From Desulfovibrio sp. JC022 (GTDB taxonomy: Bacteria > Desulfobacterota > Desulfovibrionia > Desulfovibrionales > Desulfovibrionaceae), in the NCBI RefSeq assembly GCF_010470665.1, contig NZ_VOPZ01000001.1, forward strand, positions 1 to 64,000: DNA of 64,000 nt, given 5' to 3'. The notes under the pieces are model-generated. The model had not been told where the DNA came from, did not search any database, and saw only the letters and a list, made by a program, of their open reading frames with translations. Shown here piece by piece: positions 9,697 to 19,734 of the stretch. How positions within the stretch are numbered: the first letter of the stretch is position 1; each line of letters opens with the position of its first letter. The translations under genes and the position numbers were made by a program.

Positions 9697-10914
9697 TTAT
9701 TTTTTATCTTCAAGATGATCCAGCATGTGGCCCATCTTATCTTTTTTGGTTTTCAGGTAATCGAGGTTGGCTGCGCAGGCATCCATTTCAATGGCTACAC
9801 GCTCAGTAACTTCAAGACCGTAACCTTCAAGACCGACAATCTTTTTGGGGTTGTTGGTCATGAGTTTCATTTTGGAAATTCCGAGCTGGACCAGAATCTG
9901 TGCGCCGGTGCCGTATTCACGAAGGTCGGCTTTGAAACCGAGTCTTTCGTTGGCTTCAACAGTGTCGCAGCCGAGATCCTGCAAGTGGTAGGCCTTGATC
10001 TTGTTGCCGAGGCCGATACCGCGTCCTTCCTGGCGCATGTAAAGCAGTACACCCTTACCTTCATTGCGGATCATGCACATTGCGGAAGCAAGCTGGTCGC
10101 CGCAGTCGCAACGCTGGGAGCCGAAAACGTCGCCGGTCAAACATTCGGAATGAACGCGGACCAGCACAGGCTCACCCGGTTCAATGTCGCCCATGATCAG
10201 GGCAATATGAGTGCGGTCATCTTCGCTGGAATGGAAAGCGGAAGCCTTGAAATCGCCCCAGCGGGTGGGCAGTTCAGCGTCAGCTTCGCGGGTTACGGTG
10301 TGGCTGCCGAATTTCATGCGATATTTGATCAGGTCTTCGGTGGAGCAGATCTTGAGGTCATGCTGCTTTGCGTATTCTTTGAGATCGGGAAGGCGGGCCA
10401 TGGTGCCGTCGTCCTTCATGATTTCGCAGATTACGCCAGCGGGCTTGAGACCGGCAAGACGGGAAAGATCTACGCTGCCTTCAGTCTGTCCGGCGCGGAC
10501 CAGAACACCGCCGTCTTTGGCGCGGAGCGGAAAAATATGACCGGGAGAGACAATGTCCTCGGCTTTGGACTCATCAGCTACAGCGGCAAGAATTGTTGTT
10601 GCGCGGTCAGCTGCTGAGATACCGGTGGTTACGCCTTCACGTGCTTCAATGGAAACTGTGAAGTTGGTACCGAACTGGGAGTCGTTGGACTGGGCCATAA
10701 GCGGGAGCTTAAGGTGGTCAACCATTTCACCGGACATGGCGAGGCAGATAAGCCCTCTGCCGTGAGTAGCCATGAAGTTAATGATTTCAGGGGTCACTTT
10801 TTCTGCGGCGCAGACAAGATCACCTTCATTTTCACGGTCTTCATCGTCGACCATGATGACCATTTTACCTTCGCGGAGGTCCTCAATTGCTTCTTCGATA
10901 GTGCAGAAAGGCAT
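9697..10914 (-). CDS. ribBA: Bifunctional DHBP synthase / GTP cyclohydrolase II
   Basis: The N-terminal half (about 1-200) is RibB, which makes dihydroxybutanone phosphate from ribulose 5-phosphate ([13 protein letters not shown] binding loop). The C-terminal half is RibA, which opens GTP in the first step of flavin synthesis. The RibA zinc ligands are intact ([15 protein letters not shown], a C-x10-C-x-C pattern), as is [12 protein letters not shown], so both halves look active. I place the start at ATG 10914, eight bases from AGGA; the upstream ATG at 10929 has GGAG only one base away. The 136-base spacer after ribE holds no FMN riboswitch consensus that I can find. Confidence 0.96.
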   Translation of the reverse strand: MPFCTIEEAIEDLREGKMVIMVDDEDRENEGDLVCAAEKVTPEIINFMATHGRGLICLAMSGEMVDHLKLPLMAQSNDSQFGTNFTVSIEAREGVTTGISAADRATTILAAVADESKAEDIVSPGHIFPLRAKDGGVLVRAGQTEGSVDLSRLAGLKPAGVICEIMKDDGTMARLPDLKEYAKQHDLKICSTEDLIKYRMKFGSHTVTREADAELPTRWGDFKASAFHSSEDDRTHIALIMGDIEPGEPVLVRVHSECLTGDVFGSQRCDCGDQLASAMCMIRNEGKGVLLYMRQEGRGIGLGNKIKAYHLQDLGCDTVEANERLGFKADLREYGTGAQILVQLGISKMKLMTNNPKKIVGLEGYGLEVTERVAIEMDACAANLDYLKTKKDKMGHMLDHLEDKK

Positions 10915-11050
10915 ATTCGTTATCCTCATGCTCCGCCGGGCGGAGAGTTATTTAAAAAAAGCGCTGTCTGTTTTGACAAACAGGTCTGTCTTCATACATC
11001 AAAAAGCACAAAGGGTGAAATATGTTTTTTTGTTGTTTTATTTCAGGTGT

Positions 11051-11707
11051 TTAAAATCCGTTTTCACGCAGGAAATCCATTGTGAGCTTGCTTTCGGGCT
11101 TTTCTGTCGCTTTTTGTCCGGTCCATGGTGCGACCATGCGCTCAACATACTTTCCGATTACGTCAGTCTCGATGTTTACCGCATAACCCGGGGTCCACTG
11201 CGAGATGGTGGTCTCTTCCTGAGTCTCGGGAATGATGTTCACTTCAAGATAATCAGCACCGCAATCATTTACAGTTAGACTGATACCATCAAGTGCTACA
11301 GAGCCTTTGGGCACCACATATTTACCGTGCTCAATGGGAAATTTAATGCGGTAAATTTTTGATTCACCGGCAGGGCGTACAGATTCTACTGCGCCCAGAC
11401 AGTCTACATGCCCGGAAACAATATGCCCGCCCAGACGGTCACCCATAGCCAGCGCGCGTTCATAGTTGACCATGGAACCGCGCTTAAGGTTGCCGAGGTT
11501 GGTCACTGACATGGATTCTTTACTGGCGTAGCAGGTAAACCAGCTGTCGCTGTAGGTTTCCACAGTGAGACAAACCCCGTTTATAGCGATGGATTCGCCT
11601 TTTTCGTAATCCTTGATCTTGGACGCACTTACCTTGAAGCGGGTTTCATTGCCCCGGTTCTCAGCATTTTCAATACGTCCTTTTCCCTGAATCAGTCCGG
11701 TGAACAT
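11051..11707 (-). CDS. ribE: Riboflavin synthase
   Basis: Catalyses dismutation of two lumazines into riboflavin. The 218 residues are two homologous beta-barrel lumazine-binding modules, starting [12 protein letters not shown] and with a second module near [12 protein letters not shown]. Length and duplicated layout are typical. AAGGA lies upstream of ATG 11707, and only three bases separate it from the ribD stop, so ribD and ribE are certainly co-transcribed. Confidence 0.96.
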   Translation of the reverse strand: MFTGLIQGKGRIENAENRGNETRFKVSASKIKDYEKGESIAINGVCLTVETYSDSWFTCYASKESMSVTNLGNLKRGSMVNYERALAMGDRLGGHIVSGHVDCLGAVESVRPAGESKIYRIKFPIEHGKYVVPKGSVALDGISLTVNDCGADYLEVNIIPETQEETTISQWTPGYAVNIETDVIGKYVERMVAPWTGQKATEKPESKLTMDFLRENGF

Positions 11708-11710
11708 CGG

Positions 11711-12853
11711 CTATTGTCCTTCGGGTTTGAAAACTATTTTTAAATCACGACCGCTTTGTTCCACGCGGCTGATGCGCAGGTCCGTGGCTTCACTGATAAG
11801 CACCTTTTCAGAGCCTGCGAAATTCGGCCTGCCTTGCACATTACCCAGAATGCGGGGTGCTTGATACATGACGAATTCATCCACCAGTCCCTGTTCAGCC
11901 AGTGAGCAGGCCAGCTTGCCTCCGCCTTCGCAGAGAGTGCGCAAAACACCATGTTTTTCGCGCAGTCTTGTGAAACCTTTCTCAAGTATAAGACCTTTTT
12001 CGCTGCTGGGAAGAGGTAGAACCTCAATTCCTTTACTTTTCAGTTCCGTGGCGGTCTTTGTAGCGGCCTGTTCTTCGCTGGTCCAGAAAATTGTTTCAGC
12101 GGCCCTGACTGTAGTCAGTGTGTAATTTTCATGATTTTGCGGCAGATTATTGGTAACCACCACAGCCTTGGGCTGTTTGAATCCCTCAGGCAGAGGCTTA
12201 AGTCTGCAATTGAGGCTGGGGTTATCTTCACGCAGGGTGTTGCCGCCAACAATCACCGCCCCGACCATGGAGCGTAGTTTCTGCACATCCTGAAAAGATT
12301 CAGGGCAGGAAACAGCTTCCTGCGCCCCGGTAGCCCCGGCAATTTTCCCATCGATTGTGCTGGCCAGCTTCAGGATGGAGTAAGCCCGGTCCTTGAACTG
12401 CCAACACAGGAAATCGGAAATCAGGTCTTTGCATTGCTCTTCCAACACACCCTGATCAACCTTTACGCCCTTGGATTCAAGGTATTCGATGCCCCCGGCA
12501 GCTTTGGGGTTGGGGTCGCGGGTGCCGACTACAATATGCGGGATTCCCGCCTCAAGGATGCCCTCGGTGCAGGGCGGAGTCTTGCCGTGATGGTTGCATG
12601 GTTCAAGAGTCACGAACATGGTGCATTTACTCATGTCCACGCCTTTAGCCTTTGCATCGGCAATGCATTCCCTTTCGGCGTGCAGTCCGCCGCAGAACTG
12701 ATGATAGCCTTCAGCTACGATTTGCCCGTCACAAACCATTACCGCGCCAACTGTAGGGTTGGGGGCGGTGCGGCTTCGTCCGCGCATGGCAAGTTCCACT
12801 GCACGGGCCATAAACTCTTCTGCGGGGTTAGATGTCGAGTTCAAGAAGAGCAA
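11711..12853 (-). CDS. ribD: Bifunctional pyrimidine deaminase/reductase RibD
   Basis: Deaminates and then reduces the GTP-derived pyrimidine in riboflavin synthesis. The N-terminal cytidine-deaminase fold carries zinc motifs HAERE and [13 protein letters not shown]; the C-terminal half is the RibD reductase ([13 protein letters not shown]). I take TTG 12853 as start because GGAG is six bases upstream. It then overlaps the dCMP deaminase gene by 26 bases, which suggests coupled translation. An internal ATG at 12811 is the alternative and would remove 14 residues. Length is 380 residues with the TTG start. Confidence 0.94.
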   Translation of the reverse strand: MLFLNSTSNPAEEFMARAVELAMRGRSRTAPNPTVGAVMVCDGQIVAEGYHQFCGGLHAERECIADAKAKGVDMSKCTMFVTLEPCNHHGKTPPCTEGILEAGIPHIVVGTRDPNPKAAGGIEYLESKGVKVDQGVLEEQCKDLISDFLCWQFKDRAYSILKLASTIDGKIAGATGAQEAVSCPESFQDVQKLRSMVGAVIVGGNTLREDNPSLNCRLKPLPEGFKQPKAVVVTNNLPQNHENYTLTTVRAAETIFWTSEEQAATKTATELKSKGIEVLPLPSSEKGLILEKGFTRLREKHGVLRTLCEGGGKLACSLAEQGLVDEFVMYQAPRILGNVQGRPNFAGSEKVLISEATDLRISRVEQSGRDLKIVFKPEGQ

Positions 12854-13283
12854 ATTTCACTCCGGCTTCTTTGAGCATCTGTTCGGAAAGTTCGTCCGGG
12901 TAGCTTTCGGAATAGTAGATGGCGCTTACTCCCGCATTGATCAGCATTTTTGTGCAGATCAAACAGGGCTGGGTGGTGCAGTAGATTTCCGCACCTTTCA
13001 TGGATACGCCGTGTGTTGCGCACTGAATGATGACATTCTGCTCGGCATGCAGGCCGCGGCAGAGTTCGTGACGTTCACCGGAAGGGACACCCATTTTTTC
13101 GCGGATGCAGCCGACATCAGCGCAATGGGCGGTGCCGGAGGGCGGTCCGTTGTAACCGCTGGCAAGGATGCGTTTATCAAGCACTGCAACAGCACCGACT
13201 TTACGGCGGGTGCAGGTGGCGCGCTCTGCAACAAGGTGTGCGATGCGCATGAAGTAGTCCGGCCAAGGCATTCTGTTATCCAT
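12828..13283 (-). CDS. dCMP/cytidine deaminase family protein (ComEB-like)
   Basis: Zinc-dependent deaminase that most likely converts dCMP to dUMP for thymidylate synthesis. The 151 residues contain HAEQNVIIQ (zinc His and catalytic Glu) and [10 protein letters not shown] (two zinc Cys). The CTRRKVGAV segment and the extra Cys/His pair (CADVGC) are typical of the dCMP deaminase/ComEB group. AAGGGA precedes ATG 13283. It heads the riboflavin genes and overlaps ribD, which has the same deaminase fold. Confidence 0.92.
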   Translation of the reverse strand: MDNRMPWPDYFMRIAHLVAERATCTRRKVGAVAVLDKRILASGYNGPPSGTAHCADVGCIREKMGVPSGERHELCRGLHAEQNVIIQCATHGVSMKGAEIYCTTQPCLICTKMLINAGVSAIYYSESYPDELSEQMLKEAGVKFALLELDI

Positions 13284-13310
13284 GGATTTGTTCCCTTCTT
13301 TGAAGCTGAG

Positions 13311-13340
13311 AAAACGGACCCGAATATTCGGGCCCGTTTT
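13311..13340 (-). promoter_or_regulatory. Leader hairpin before dCMP deaminase gene
   Basis: aaaacgg-cccgaa and ttcggg-ccgtttt pair with one mismatch, giving a 13-bp stem with a 2-4 base turn. It lies just upstream of the ribosome-binding site. The T run is better on the plus strand (six T) than on the minus strand (four), so it may be a weak terminator or an attenuator for the deaminase-rib operon. Confidence 0.5.
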
Positions 13341-13381
13341 TTATTGATTTGATGCGCTTCGCGCTATGATGAAAGCATTTT

Positions 13382-13450
13382 GCCTCCGGCGGCTTAAACC
13401 CTTTAAAAAGGGTTTAAGAATCCCAAACTTTTTTAGTAGGGCTTCGCCGC
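13382..13450 (+). repeat. Composite intergenic repeat, copy C
   Basis: The shortest and cleanest full copy (69 bp): gcctccggcggc, then cttaaaccc-ttt ... gggtttaag, gaatcccaaac, a T run, and gggcttcgccgc. A separate GATGCGCTTCGCGC dyad lies about 20-30 bases before it (13351-13364). It sits between glyA and the dCMP deaminase gene. Confidence 0.88.
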
Positions 13451-13473
13451 TTTACTTGGCAAATATTGCGATC

Positions 13474-14712
13474 CTAGTATGCGAAGAGCGGGTAGTCTTT
13501 TGCGAATTCAGCTACTTCTTTGCTGATCTGGTTCAGTTTGGTGTCGTTGCCAACGGAATCGAGGGCGGCGGTGATCCAGCCTGCGACTTTTACCATTTCT
13601 TCTTCTTTCATTCCGCGAGTGGTCAGGGCCGGGGTACCGATACGTACGCCGGAAGTCACGAACGGGGAACGGGTTTCAAAAGGAATGGTGTTTTTGTTGA
13701 CGGTGATACCTGCTTCATCAAGAGCAAATTCAGCGTCTTTACCGGTGATGTCCTTGTTGGTCAGGTCCAGCATCATCAGGTGGTTGTCAGTACCGCCGGA
13801 TACGAGGTCGAAACCCGCGTCCATGAGGTTTTTAGCCAGAGCCTGTGCGTTGGCAACAACCTGCTTCTGGTATTCAACATAAGAAGGGCTGAGTGCTTCA
13901 CCGAAAGCAACAGCTTTAGCAGCGATAACGTGCATGAGCGGGCCGCCCTGAATACCGGGGAAAATGTTGGAATTCAGTTTTTTGCTGTTTTCTTCGGTGG
14001 AAAGAATCATACCGCCGCGGGGACCGCGCAGGGTCTTGTGGGTGGTGGTAGTGGTGTAATGGGCGTGTTCAATGCAGGAGGGGTGTACGCCTGCTGCGAT
14101 GAGACCTGCAATGTGGGCCATGTCCACCATGAGTACTGCGCCAACTTCATCAGCGATCTGGCGGAAGCGTGCGAAGTCGATTACACGGGGGTAAGCGGAA
14201 GCACCGGCAATGATCATCTTGGGTTTGCACTCTTTGGCAATCTCAAGAACATTGTCGTAGTTGATGGTCTTGGTCTCAGGATCAACACCGTAGAATTTGA
14301 TGTCGAAGAGCTTGCCGGAAAAGTTGACCGGGGAACCGTGGGTCAGGTGACCGCCGTGGGAAAGGTCCATGCCGAGTACGGTGTCGCCGGGCTGGAGTGC
14401 CGCGAAGTAGACAGCCATGTTGGCCTGAGAACCGGAATGGGGCTGTACGTTTACGTATTCGCAGCCGAAAATTTCTTTTGCACGGTCACGGGCGAGGTCT
14501 TCTGCAAGGTCAACGAATTCGCAACCGCCGTAGTAACGCTTGCCGGGGTAACCTTCTGCGTACTTGTGGGTCATTACACTGCCCATGGCCTGACGGACCG
14601 CTGTGGAGGTAAAGTTCTCCGAAGCAATGAGTTCCAGCTTGGTCATCTGGCGGGTTACTTCCTGTCCAATCGCAGCCGCTACTGCCGGGTCTTTCATCAT
14701 CAGTTCTTCCAT
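13474..14712 (-). CDS. glyA: Serine hydroxymethyltransferase
   Basis: PLP enzyme that interconverts serine and glycine and feeds one-carbon units to folate. The 412 residues match the family. The PLP lysine is Lys226 in [14 protein letters not shown], and the substrate-binding HSGSQAN segment is at about 92-98. AGGAG precedes ATG 14712. It follows fabF but a 38-bp palindrome lies between them, so it may be expressed separately from the fatty-acid genes. I saw no glycine riboswitch. Confidence 0.98.
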   Translation of the reverse strand: MEELMMKDPAVAAAIGQEVTRQMTKLELIASENFTSTAVRQAMGSVMTHKYAEGYPGKRYYGGCEFVDLAEDLARDRAKEIFGCEYVNVQPHSGSQANMAVYFAALQPGDTVLGMDLSHGGHLTHGSPVNFSGKLFDIKFYGVDPETKTINYDNVLEIAKECKPKMIIAGASAYPRVIDFARFRQIADEVGAVLMVDMAHIAGLIAAGVHPSCIEHAHYTTTTTHKTLRGPRGGMILSTEENSKKLNSNIFPGIQGGPLMHVIAAKAVAFGEALSPSYVEYQKQVVANAQALAKNLMDAGFDLVSGGTDNHLMMLDLTNKDITGKDAEFALDEAGITVNKNTIPFETRSPFVTSGVRIGTPALTTRGMKEEEMVKVAGWITAALDSVGNDTKLNQISKEVAEFAKDYPLFAY

Positions 14713-14735
14713 GACAAGCTCCTGTTAAAATTTAT

Positions 14736-14773
14736 TATTTGTTGCGGGGTAGCATGCTACCCCGCAACAAATA
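14736..14773 (-). terminator. 38-bp perfect palindrome between fabF and glyA
   Basis: It is symmetric about gcatgc at 14754/14755 with 19 bases matching on each side (core ttgttgcggggtagc). It starts ten bases after the fabF stop and ends about 20 bases before the glyA start. The T run on the minus side is short (TTTT), so it may be a terminator or a protein site. Confidence 0.65.
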
Positions 14774-14782
14774 TATTAATTC

Positions 14783-16021
14783 TTATTCTTCGAATTTTTT
14801 AAACAGCATGCAGCCGTTGGTTCCGCCGAAGCCGAACGAGTTGCTGAGTGCGTATTTGACCTGCTGTTCACGTTTACCGTCTTTGCAGTAATCGAGATCA
14901 CAGTCGGGGTCAGCTTCAAACTGGTTTGCGGTTCCGGGGATGATTCCGGTTGCAAGTGTTTTAACAGCAAAAGCTGCTTCAACACCGCCCGCACCACCGA
15001 GGAGGTGGCCGATCTGGGATTTGCTGGCACTGATAGCAATGTTCTTCGCATGGTCACCGAAGACTTTATGAATAGCCTTGGTTTCACAGAAGTCATTAAG
15101 CTTGGTGGAGGTACCGTGTGCATTGATGTGATCAACTTCAGAAGGATCAATCTTTGCTTCACGGATGGCTGCGTTCATGGCTCGGGCCATGCCTGCGCCG
15201 TCTTCCGGCGGTGCGGTCATGTGGTAGGCATCGGAAGATGCGCCGAAACCAACGACTTCAGCCAGAATTTCAGCACCGCGTTTCTGGGCGTGCTCAAGAG
15301 ATTCCAGCAGCAGCAGACCTGCGCCTTCACCCATGACAAAGCCGTCGCGTCCGGCGTCGAAAGGACGGGATGCGGTAGCAGGATCGTCATTGCGGGTGGA
15401 GAGGGCTTTCATGGCGGTGAATCCGGCAAAACCCAGCGGAGTGATGGTGGATTCGGCACCACCGCAGATCATTACATCGGCACGGCCGAGCATGATGTCG
15501 GTGTATGCTGCGCCGATGGCGTGGGTTCCGGATGCGCATGCTGTACACATACACAGGTTCGGGCCCTGCGCTTCGGCAAAGATGGAAACCTGTCCGGCTG
15601 CCATATTACCGATGATGATCGGGATGAAAAAAGGTGTGATTTTTTTTGGACCGGATTTTTCCAGTTTGGCGTGCTGCTTTTCAATGGTCTCAAGACCACC
15701 GAGGCCTACACCGATAACAACTCCGGCACGTTCACGGTCATCCCCTTCAAGCTTGAGTCCGGTGGACTCCATGAGCATCTGGTTGGCTGCCACAGCGAAC
15801 TGTGTGAACCTTTCCATGCGTTTGGCCTGTTTGTGGGGGATGAATTCTTTGGGGTCAAAGTCTTTGACTTCACCTGCGATGCGAGCGGTGTATTCGCTGG
15901 CATCAAAGGCGGTAACTTCAGCAATACCGGACTTGCCTGCAAGCAGGTTGTCCCAGCTGGTATCCACATCGTTACCAAGGGGGGTGATGGCGGAAACGCC
16001 TGTTACTACTACCCTGTTCAT
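14783..16021 (-). CDS. fabF: Beta-ketoacyl-ACP synthase II
   Basis: Elongation condensing enzyme of type II fatty-acid synthesis, extending acyl-ACP with malonyl-ACP. The 412 residues carry the thiolase-fold triad: Cys162 in CTACASG, a His in HINAHGTSTKLND and a His in QIGHLLGGAGG. The C-terminal GFGGTNGC is also typical. The Shine-Dalgarno is weak (AGG about 11 bases away). It lies 120 bases after acpP with a stem-loop between them. Confidence 0.97.
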   Translation of the reverse strand: MNRVVVTGVSAITPLGNDVDTSWDNLLAGKSGIAEVTAFDASEYTARIAGEVKDFDPKEFIPHKQAKRMERFTQFAVAANQMLMESTGLKLEGDDRERAGVVIGVGLGGLETIEKQHAKLEKSGPKKITPFFIPIIIGNMAAGQVSIFAEAQGPNLCMCTACASGTHAIGAAYTDIMLGRADVMICGGAESTITPLGFAGFTAMKALSTRNDDPATASRPFDAGRDGFVMGEGAGLLLLESLEHAQKRGAEILAEVVGFGASSDAYHMTAPPEDGAGMARAMNAAIREAKIDPSEVDHINAHGTSTKLNDFCETKAIHKVFGDHAKNIAISASKSQIGHLLGGAGGVEAAFAVKTLATGIIPGTANQFEADPDCDLDYCKDGKREQQVKYALSNSFGFGGTNGCMLFKKFEE

Positions 16022-16077
16022 ATATTTAAACCTGTAAAATATGTTGGGGTTAATTTTTTTGGAGGGCCATACAAAAG

Positions 16078-16113
16078 GAGCGCCTTACGCCCGTGAGGAG
16101 CAATAAGGCGCTC
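16078..16113 (-). terminator. Stem-loop between acpP and fabF
   Basis: A 10-bp stem (gagcgcctta / taaggcgctc) closes a 16-base loop and is flanked by four T on the minus strand. It is likely a partial terminator or 3'-end stabiliser, which would let acpP message exceed fabF message. Confidence 0.6.
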
Positions 16114-16141
16114 TTTTAAAAACCCTGTAAAGCAATCAGTT

Positions 16142-16372
16142 CTACTGCTTGCTTTCAACGAATGCTACTGCATCCTTGACTTTGAGGATCTTCTGAGCTT
16201 CTTCGTCTTCGATTTCAACGTCGAACTCTTCTTCCATAGCCATGATGAGTTCGGTAAGGTCGAGAGAGTCAGCGCCGAGATCTTCAACAAAAGATGCTTC
16301 GTCTTTAATTTCGTCTTCGGATACGCCAAGCTGGTCTACGATAATTGCTTTTACTTTTTCAGCTGCGGACAT
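16142..16372 (-). CDS. acpP: Acyl carrier protein
   Basis: Carries growing acyl chains on a 4'-phosphopantetheine arm. The 76-residue acidic protein has the attachment site at Ser36 in LGADSLDL, followed by the recognition helix [12 protein letters not shown] start at ATG 16372 because GGAGGGG lies directly upstream; the longer open frame to 16474 runs into fabG and has no site. It sits 34 bases after fabG. Confidence 0.98.
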   Translation of the reverse strand: MSAAEKVKAIIVDQLGVSEDEIKDEASFVEDLGADSLDLTELIMAMEEEFDVEIEDEEAQKILKVKDAVAFVESKQ

Positions 16373-16406
16373 AGTCCCCTCCAAATCATTATTTAGTGTT
16401 TCTTGA

Positions 16407-17150
16407 TTACATGTACATCCCGCCGTTAACGGCGAGAGTCTGGCCTGTGATATAACCGGATTCGTCCTTGGCAAGGAAAGAAACCGCGTTCGCTATATCA
16501 TCGGATGTGCCGAGTTTTTTCAGCGGTATGCTATCCGTCATCTGCGCCATGACTTTTTCAGGCAGTTCTGCGGTCATGTCAGTCTGGATGAATCCCGGTG
16601 TAATGGCATTCACTGTGACACCGCGCGGAGCAAGCTCAATGGCGCTGGCCTTGGTCAGCCCGAGAAGGCCGGCCTTGGCCGATGCGTAGTTGGCCTGTCC
16701 GGCATTACCGGCCTGTCCAACTACAGAGGAAATGTTGATGATTCTGCCGTAACGCTGCTTCATCATGATCTTTGCAGATTCACGCAGGCAGGTGAAAGCC
16801 CCGGTAAGGTTGATGTCCAGAACTTTGTCCCAGTCTTCATCCTTCAAGCGGACCAGAAGTCCGTCGCGGGTAATTCCGGCGTTGTTTACCAGAACGTCCA
16901 GCTTCACTTTACCTTTGATCTCTTCCTTGAAGAAAGAGGTCACAGCCTCACGGTCAGAAGAATCAAGTTTGAATGAGCGGGCCTTGCCGCCTGCTGCTTC
17001 AATTTCAGCGCAGACTTTATCAGCTCCGTCGGGGCGGCTTACGTAAGTAATGATTACTTCAAAGCCGTCATTGGCGAGCCTTTTGGCGCAGGCTTCTCCG
17101 ATTCCTCTGGAACCGCCCGTTACAAGGGCGGTGCTTGGCAGTTCACTCAT
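16407..17150 (-). CDS. fabG: 3-oxoacyl-ACP reductase
   Basis: Short-chain dehydrogenase that reduces beta-ketoacyl-ACP with NADPH. The 247 residues show the [10 protein letters not shown] nucleotide-binding motif near the N-terminus, NNAG, the catalytic Ser in NISSVVGQ, and the YASAK Tyr/Lys pair. AGGGAAG precedes ATG 17150. A 187-base AT-rich spacer separates it from fabH and may hold a promoter. No fabD (malonyl transacylase) gene lies between fabH and fabG, unlike many bacteria. Confidence 0.97.
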   Translation of the reverse strand: MSELPSTALVTGGSRGIGEACAKRLANDGFEVIITYVSRPDGADKVCAEIEAAGGKARSFKLDSSDREAVTSFFKEEIKGKVKLDVLVNNAGITRDGLLVRLKDEDWDKVLDINLTGAFTCLRESAKIMMKQRYGRIINISSVVGQAGNAGQANYASAKAGLLGLTKASAIELAPRGVTVNAITPGFIQTDMTAELPEKVMAQMTDSIPLKKLGTSDDIANAVSFLAKDESGYITGQTLAVNGGMYM

Positions 17151-17187
17151 TTACTTCCCTCTATGTTAAATTAATCTAGTCCTGCGT

Positions 17188-17216
17188 CTCATAGCCTAAA
17201 GCGGCTTTGACTGCAA
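17188..17216 (-). promoter_or_regulatory. Possible promoter of fabG-acpP-fabF
   Basis: On the minus strand TTGCAG and TATGAG are separated by exactly 17 bases, about 40-65 bases before fabG. The match is moderate (four of six in each hexamer), and the AT-rich upstream sequence would favour it. Confidence 0.35.
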
Positions 17217-17337
17217 ATTTAATCTAAATTAATTTGTTTAAACATACATGTGCGTTTGCACAATGTTGTTTTTCCCTTTTATACAGCGGTATTGGTAAAA
17301 TTCTGTGAAAAACAGCAGGATTTTGCAAAACACCACA

Positions 17338-18324
17338 TTAAAACTGGATCAGTGAAGATCCCCAGGTCAGGCCGCCACCGAAGGTTGCCAGCAGGACCAG
17401 ATCACCGTCCTTGATAAAGCCGGATTCCTTTGCGTCGGCAAGTGCGATGGGAATGGATGCGGCGGAAGTGTTGCCGTATTTGTCCACGTTCGCAAAAACT
17501 TTTTCGCGGGGGATTTTCAACTTCTTACCCACGGCCTCAATGATGCGCATATTGGCCTGATGAGGCAGCAGCACGTCCACATCTTCAGTAGTGAGTCCCT
17601 GTTTTTCAAGAATCTCATTGGAGATGGAGGTCATGGAGCGGACTGCGTGCTTGTAAATTTCGCGTCCCTGCATTTCTACGAAGTTCTCGGCACCTACGGT
17701 ATCGCCCATTTTGTACGGATAGGCGGAACCTGCGCCCTTGATGGTCAGGTTCATGCCGGGGCCGCCGTTAGCGCGTACGAGGGTATCGAGTACTTTTCCG
17801 GGTTCACCGTCTGTTCCGGCAGTCATGACTGCCGCGCCTGCACCGTCTCCGAAGAGCACGCAGGTGGAACGGTCTTCCCAGTTTACACGGCTGGTGACAA
17901 CTTCAGCTCCGCAGACCAGAATTTTCGCAGTGGGATCGAGATTGATAAGTGCCCGGGCCACCTCTATAGCATAGACAAAACCAGAGCAGGCCGCGGAAAG
18001 GTCCATGGCTGCTATGTTTTTGATCCCCAGCCGCTCCATGAGCAGGCAGGATGTGGTGGGAACAGGCATATCGCCGGTGAAGGTGGCGATGATTACGTGG
18101 GTGAGTTCTTCCGCTTTCATGTCTGCGGCTTTGAGTGCTTTCAGAGAAGCCTCATAAGCAAGGTCCAGGCATGTTTCGTCTTCAACAACATGGCGTTGTT
18201 TGATTCCGGTGCGGGTGGTTATCCATTCATCGTTGGTATCAACGAATTTCTCAAGGTCACTATTGGTGTATAGTCGCTCAGGGACATGGAAACCAAGGCC
18301 CCTGATGTGCGAGAAAGTACTCAT
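17338..18324 (-). CDS. fabH: Beta-ketoacyl-ACP synthase III
   Basis: Starts fatty-acid chains by condensing acetyl-CoA with malonyl-ACP. The 328 residues show catalytic Cys113 in AACSGF, His in LLPHQANMRI and Asn in YGNTSAAS, the full KASIII triad. AGGA lies eight bases before ATG 18324. It is preceded by plsX with a 161-base spacer. Confidence 0.97.
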   Translation of the reverse strand: MSTFSHIRGLGFHVPERLYTNSDLEKFVDTNDEWITTRTGIKQRHVVEDETCLDLAYEASLKALKAADMKAEELTHVIIATFTGDMPVPTTSCLLMERLGIKNIAAMDLSAACSGFVYAIEVARALINLDPTAKILVCGAEVVTSRVNWEDRSTCVLFGDGAGAAVMTAGTDGEPGKVLDTLVRANGGPGMNLTIKGAGSAYPYKMGDTVGAENFVEMQGREIYKHAVRSMTSISNEILEKQGLTTEDVDVLLPHQANMRIIEAVGKKLKIPREKVFANVDKYGNTSAASIPIALADAKESGFIKDGDLVLLATFGGGLTWGSSLIQF

Positions 18325-18485
18325 TACGCCATTCCTGTTTTAGGATGGAAAGGGAGCAGATATTCCGGATGATGCCTCAGTTGCCCGGGCCGTAGTGCCG
18401 GGATCCGCACTTTTTTGTTGCGTCCGTCAAATTTGCATTTGAGTTTTTTCTCAAAATAAAATTAATTTATTTTAAGGAGGATGCG

Positions 18486-19511
18486 CTACAATTTAGGTGC
18501 GGTGATTTCCTTATGGGCGGCGAGCCCTTCTTTCAAATGGGCTACAGCATCATTCTTGACAAAGGTGGCAGCCATTTCGATGGCTTTTTCCATTGCGCGG
18601 GAATCGGCTTTACCGTGGCAGACAAGGACAATTCCTTTCAATCCGAGAACCGGAGCTCCGCCGTACTCGGATTTATCTAACAGTCTGCTGAATCTTTTGA
18701 AAGCTTTCATTGCGAGCATTGCTCCCAGTTTGGAAACAATATCTCGTTTGAGTTCGCCCTTCAGCAGGCTTCCGAAACTGTGTGCCAGTCCTTCGGCCAA
18801 TTTGAGTGCCACGTTGCCCACAAAACCGTCACAAACGGCAATATCAACATCCCCGGTAAAAATATCGCGACCTTCGATATTGCCGACAAAATTCAGGGAA
18901 GAATTTTTGAGCATATCGTAGGTGGTCTTTACCAGTGAGTTGCCTTTGCCTTCCTCTTCACCGATGGTCAGAAGACCTATGCGGGGTTTTTCGTAACCCA
19001 GCACGTCACGGGCCAGTACATCGGCCATGAGACCGAACTGGAAAAGGTGTTCTGGCTTGGAATCCACATTGGCTCCTACATCAAGCAGGACCATGGGTTT
19101 CTTTTCCGTGGGCAGAATTCCGGCCATACCCGGACGCAGGACGCCCTTGATCCGGCCGATGGTGAACATGCCGCAGGCAACAGTGGCGCCGGAATTACCG
19201 GCACTGACGACTCCGTCGGCCTTGCCTTCCTTAACCAGTCTGCATGCGACTTGAATTGATGAGTCCTTCTTCTTACGCATTGCGTCGGCAGGCTTGTCTT
19301 CCATTGTGACAACCTGAGAAGCATGGACAATATCAATAACACATGATCCGGTATCAAGCTTTTCAAGCTCGGACCGGATCATGTGCTCATCACCTACCAG
19401 CGTAATCGGGAGTCCCGTTTTAGCGGCACTTACCGCTGCCGGGACAATAACCGAAAGGCCGTAATCGCCACCCATGGCGTCTACGGCAATGCGGGGTATT
19501 ATGTTAGGCAT
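18486..19511 (-). CDS. plsX: Phosphate acyltransferase PlsX
   Basis: Makes acyl-phosphate from acyl-ACP, the donor for PlsY in phospholipid synthesis. The 341 residues begin PRIAVDAMGGDYG, the family signature, and include NSGATVACGM and VDIAVCDGFVGNV. The ATG overlaps the last eight bases of rpmF and has only a weak ribosome-binding site, so translation is probably coupled to rpmF. The rpmF-plsX-fabH order is conserved across many bacteria. Confidence 0.96.
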   Translation of the reverse strand: MPNIIPRIAVDAMGGDYGLSVIVPAAVSAAKTGLPITLVGDEHMIRSELEKLDTGSCVIDIVHASQVVTMEDKPADAMRKKKDSSIQVACRLVKEGKADGVVSAGNSGATVACGMFTIGRIKGVLRPGMAGILPTEKKPMVLLDVGANVDSKPEHLFQFGLMADVLARDVLGYEKPRIGLLTIGEEEGKGNSLVKTTYDMLKNSSLNFVGNIEGRDIFTGDVDIAVCDGFVGNVALKLAEGLAHSFGSLLKGELKRDIVSKLGAMLAMKAFKRFSRLLDKSEYGGAPVLGLKGIVLVCHGKADSRAMEKAIEMAATFVKNDAVAHLKEGLAAHKEITAPKL

Positions 19512-19683
19512 CTTCGGAATTGATTACCTGACGACCTTTATAGGTACCGCAAGAAGAGCAAGCTCTGTGAGGGATGATGGGTTCACCACACTCGCAGTAT
19601 ACTACGTTGGGGGTTGCTACGTGGTCGTGTGAACGACGCATGTTTCTGCGGGATTTGGATGTTTTCTTTTTCGGCTGTGCCAT
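19504..19683 (-). CDS. rpmF: 50S ribosomal protein L32
   Basis: A 59-residue protein starting MAQPKKKTSKSRRNMRRSHD, the L32 signature, with a basic N-terminus that threads into the large subunit. A four-Cys zinc ribbon is present (Cys30, Cys32, Cys42, Cys45). ATG 19683 has GGAGAATAGTC upstream. Its stop lies inside the start of plsX, giving an eight-base overlap that ties ribosome production to lipid synthesis. It lies 51 bases after yceD. Confidence 0.97.
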   Translation of the reverse strand: MAQPKKKTSKSRRNMRRSHDHVATPNVVYCECGEPIIPHRACSSCGTYKGRQVINSEDA

Positions 19684-19734
19684 GACTATTCTCCTGAGAG
19701 TTATTTTTTAAAACCGGTCCATACAGACTGGAAT

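Noticed and set aside
10915-11050. FMN riboswitch in front of ribBA
   Set aside because: The conserved RFN blocks are absent; only short unrelated hairpins are present.
13366-14802. Plus-strand frame of 478 codons over glyA
   Set aside because: It is antisense to glyA and includes repeat C; its product has no recognisable domain.
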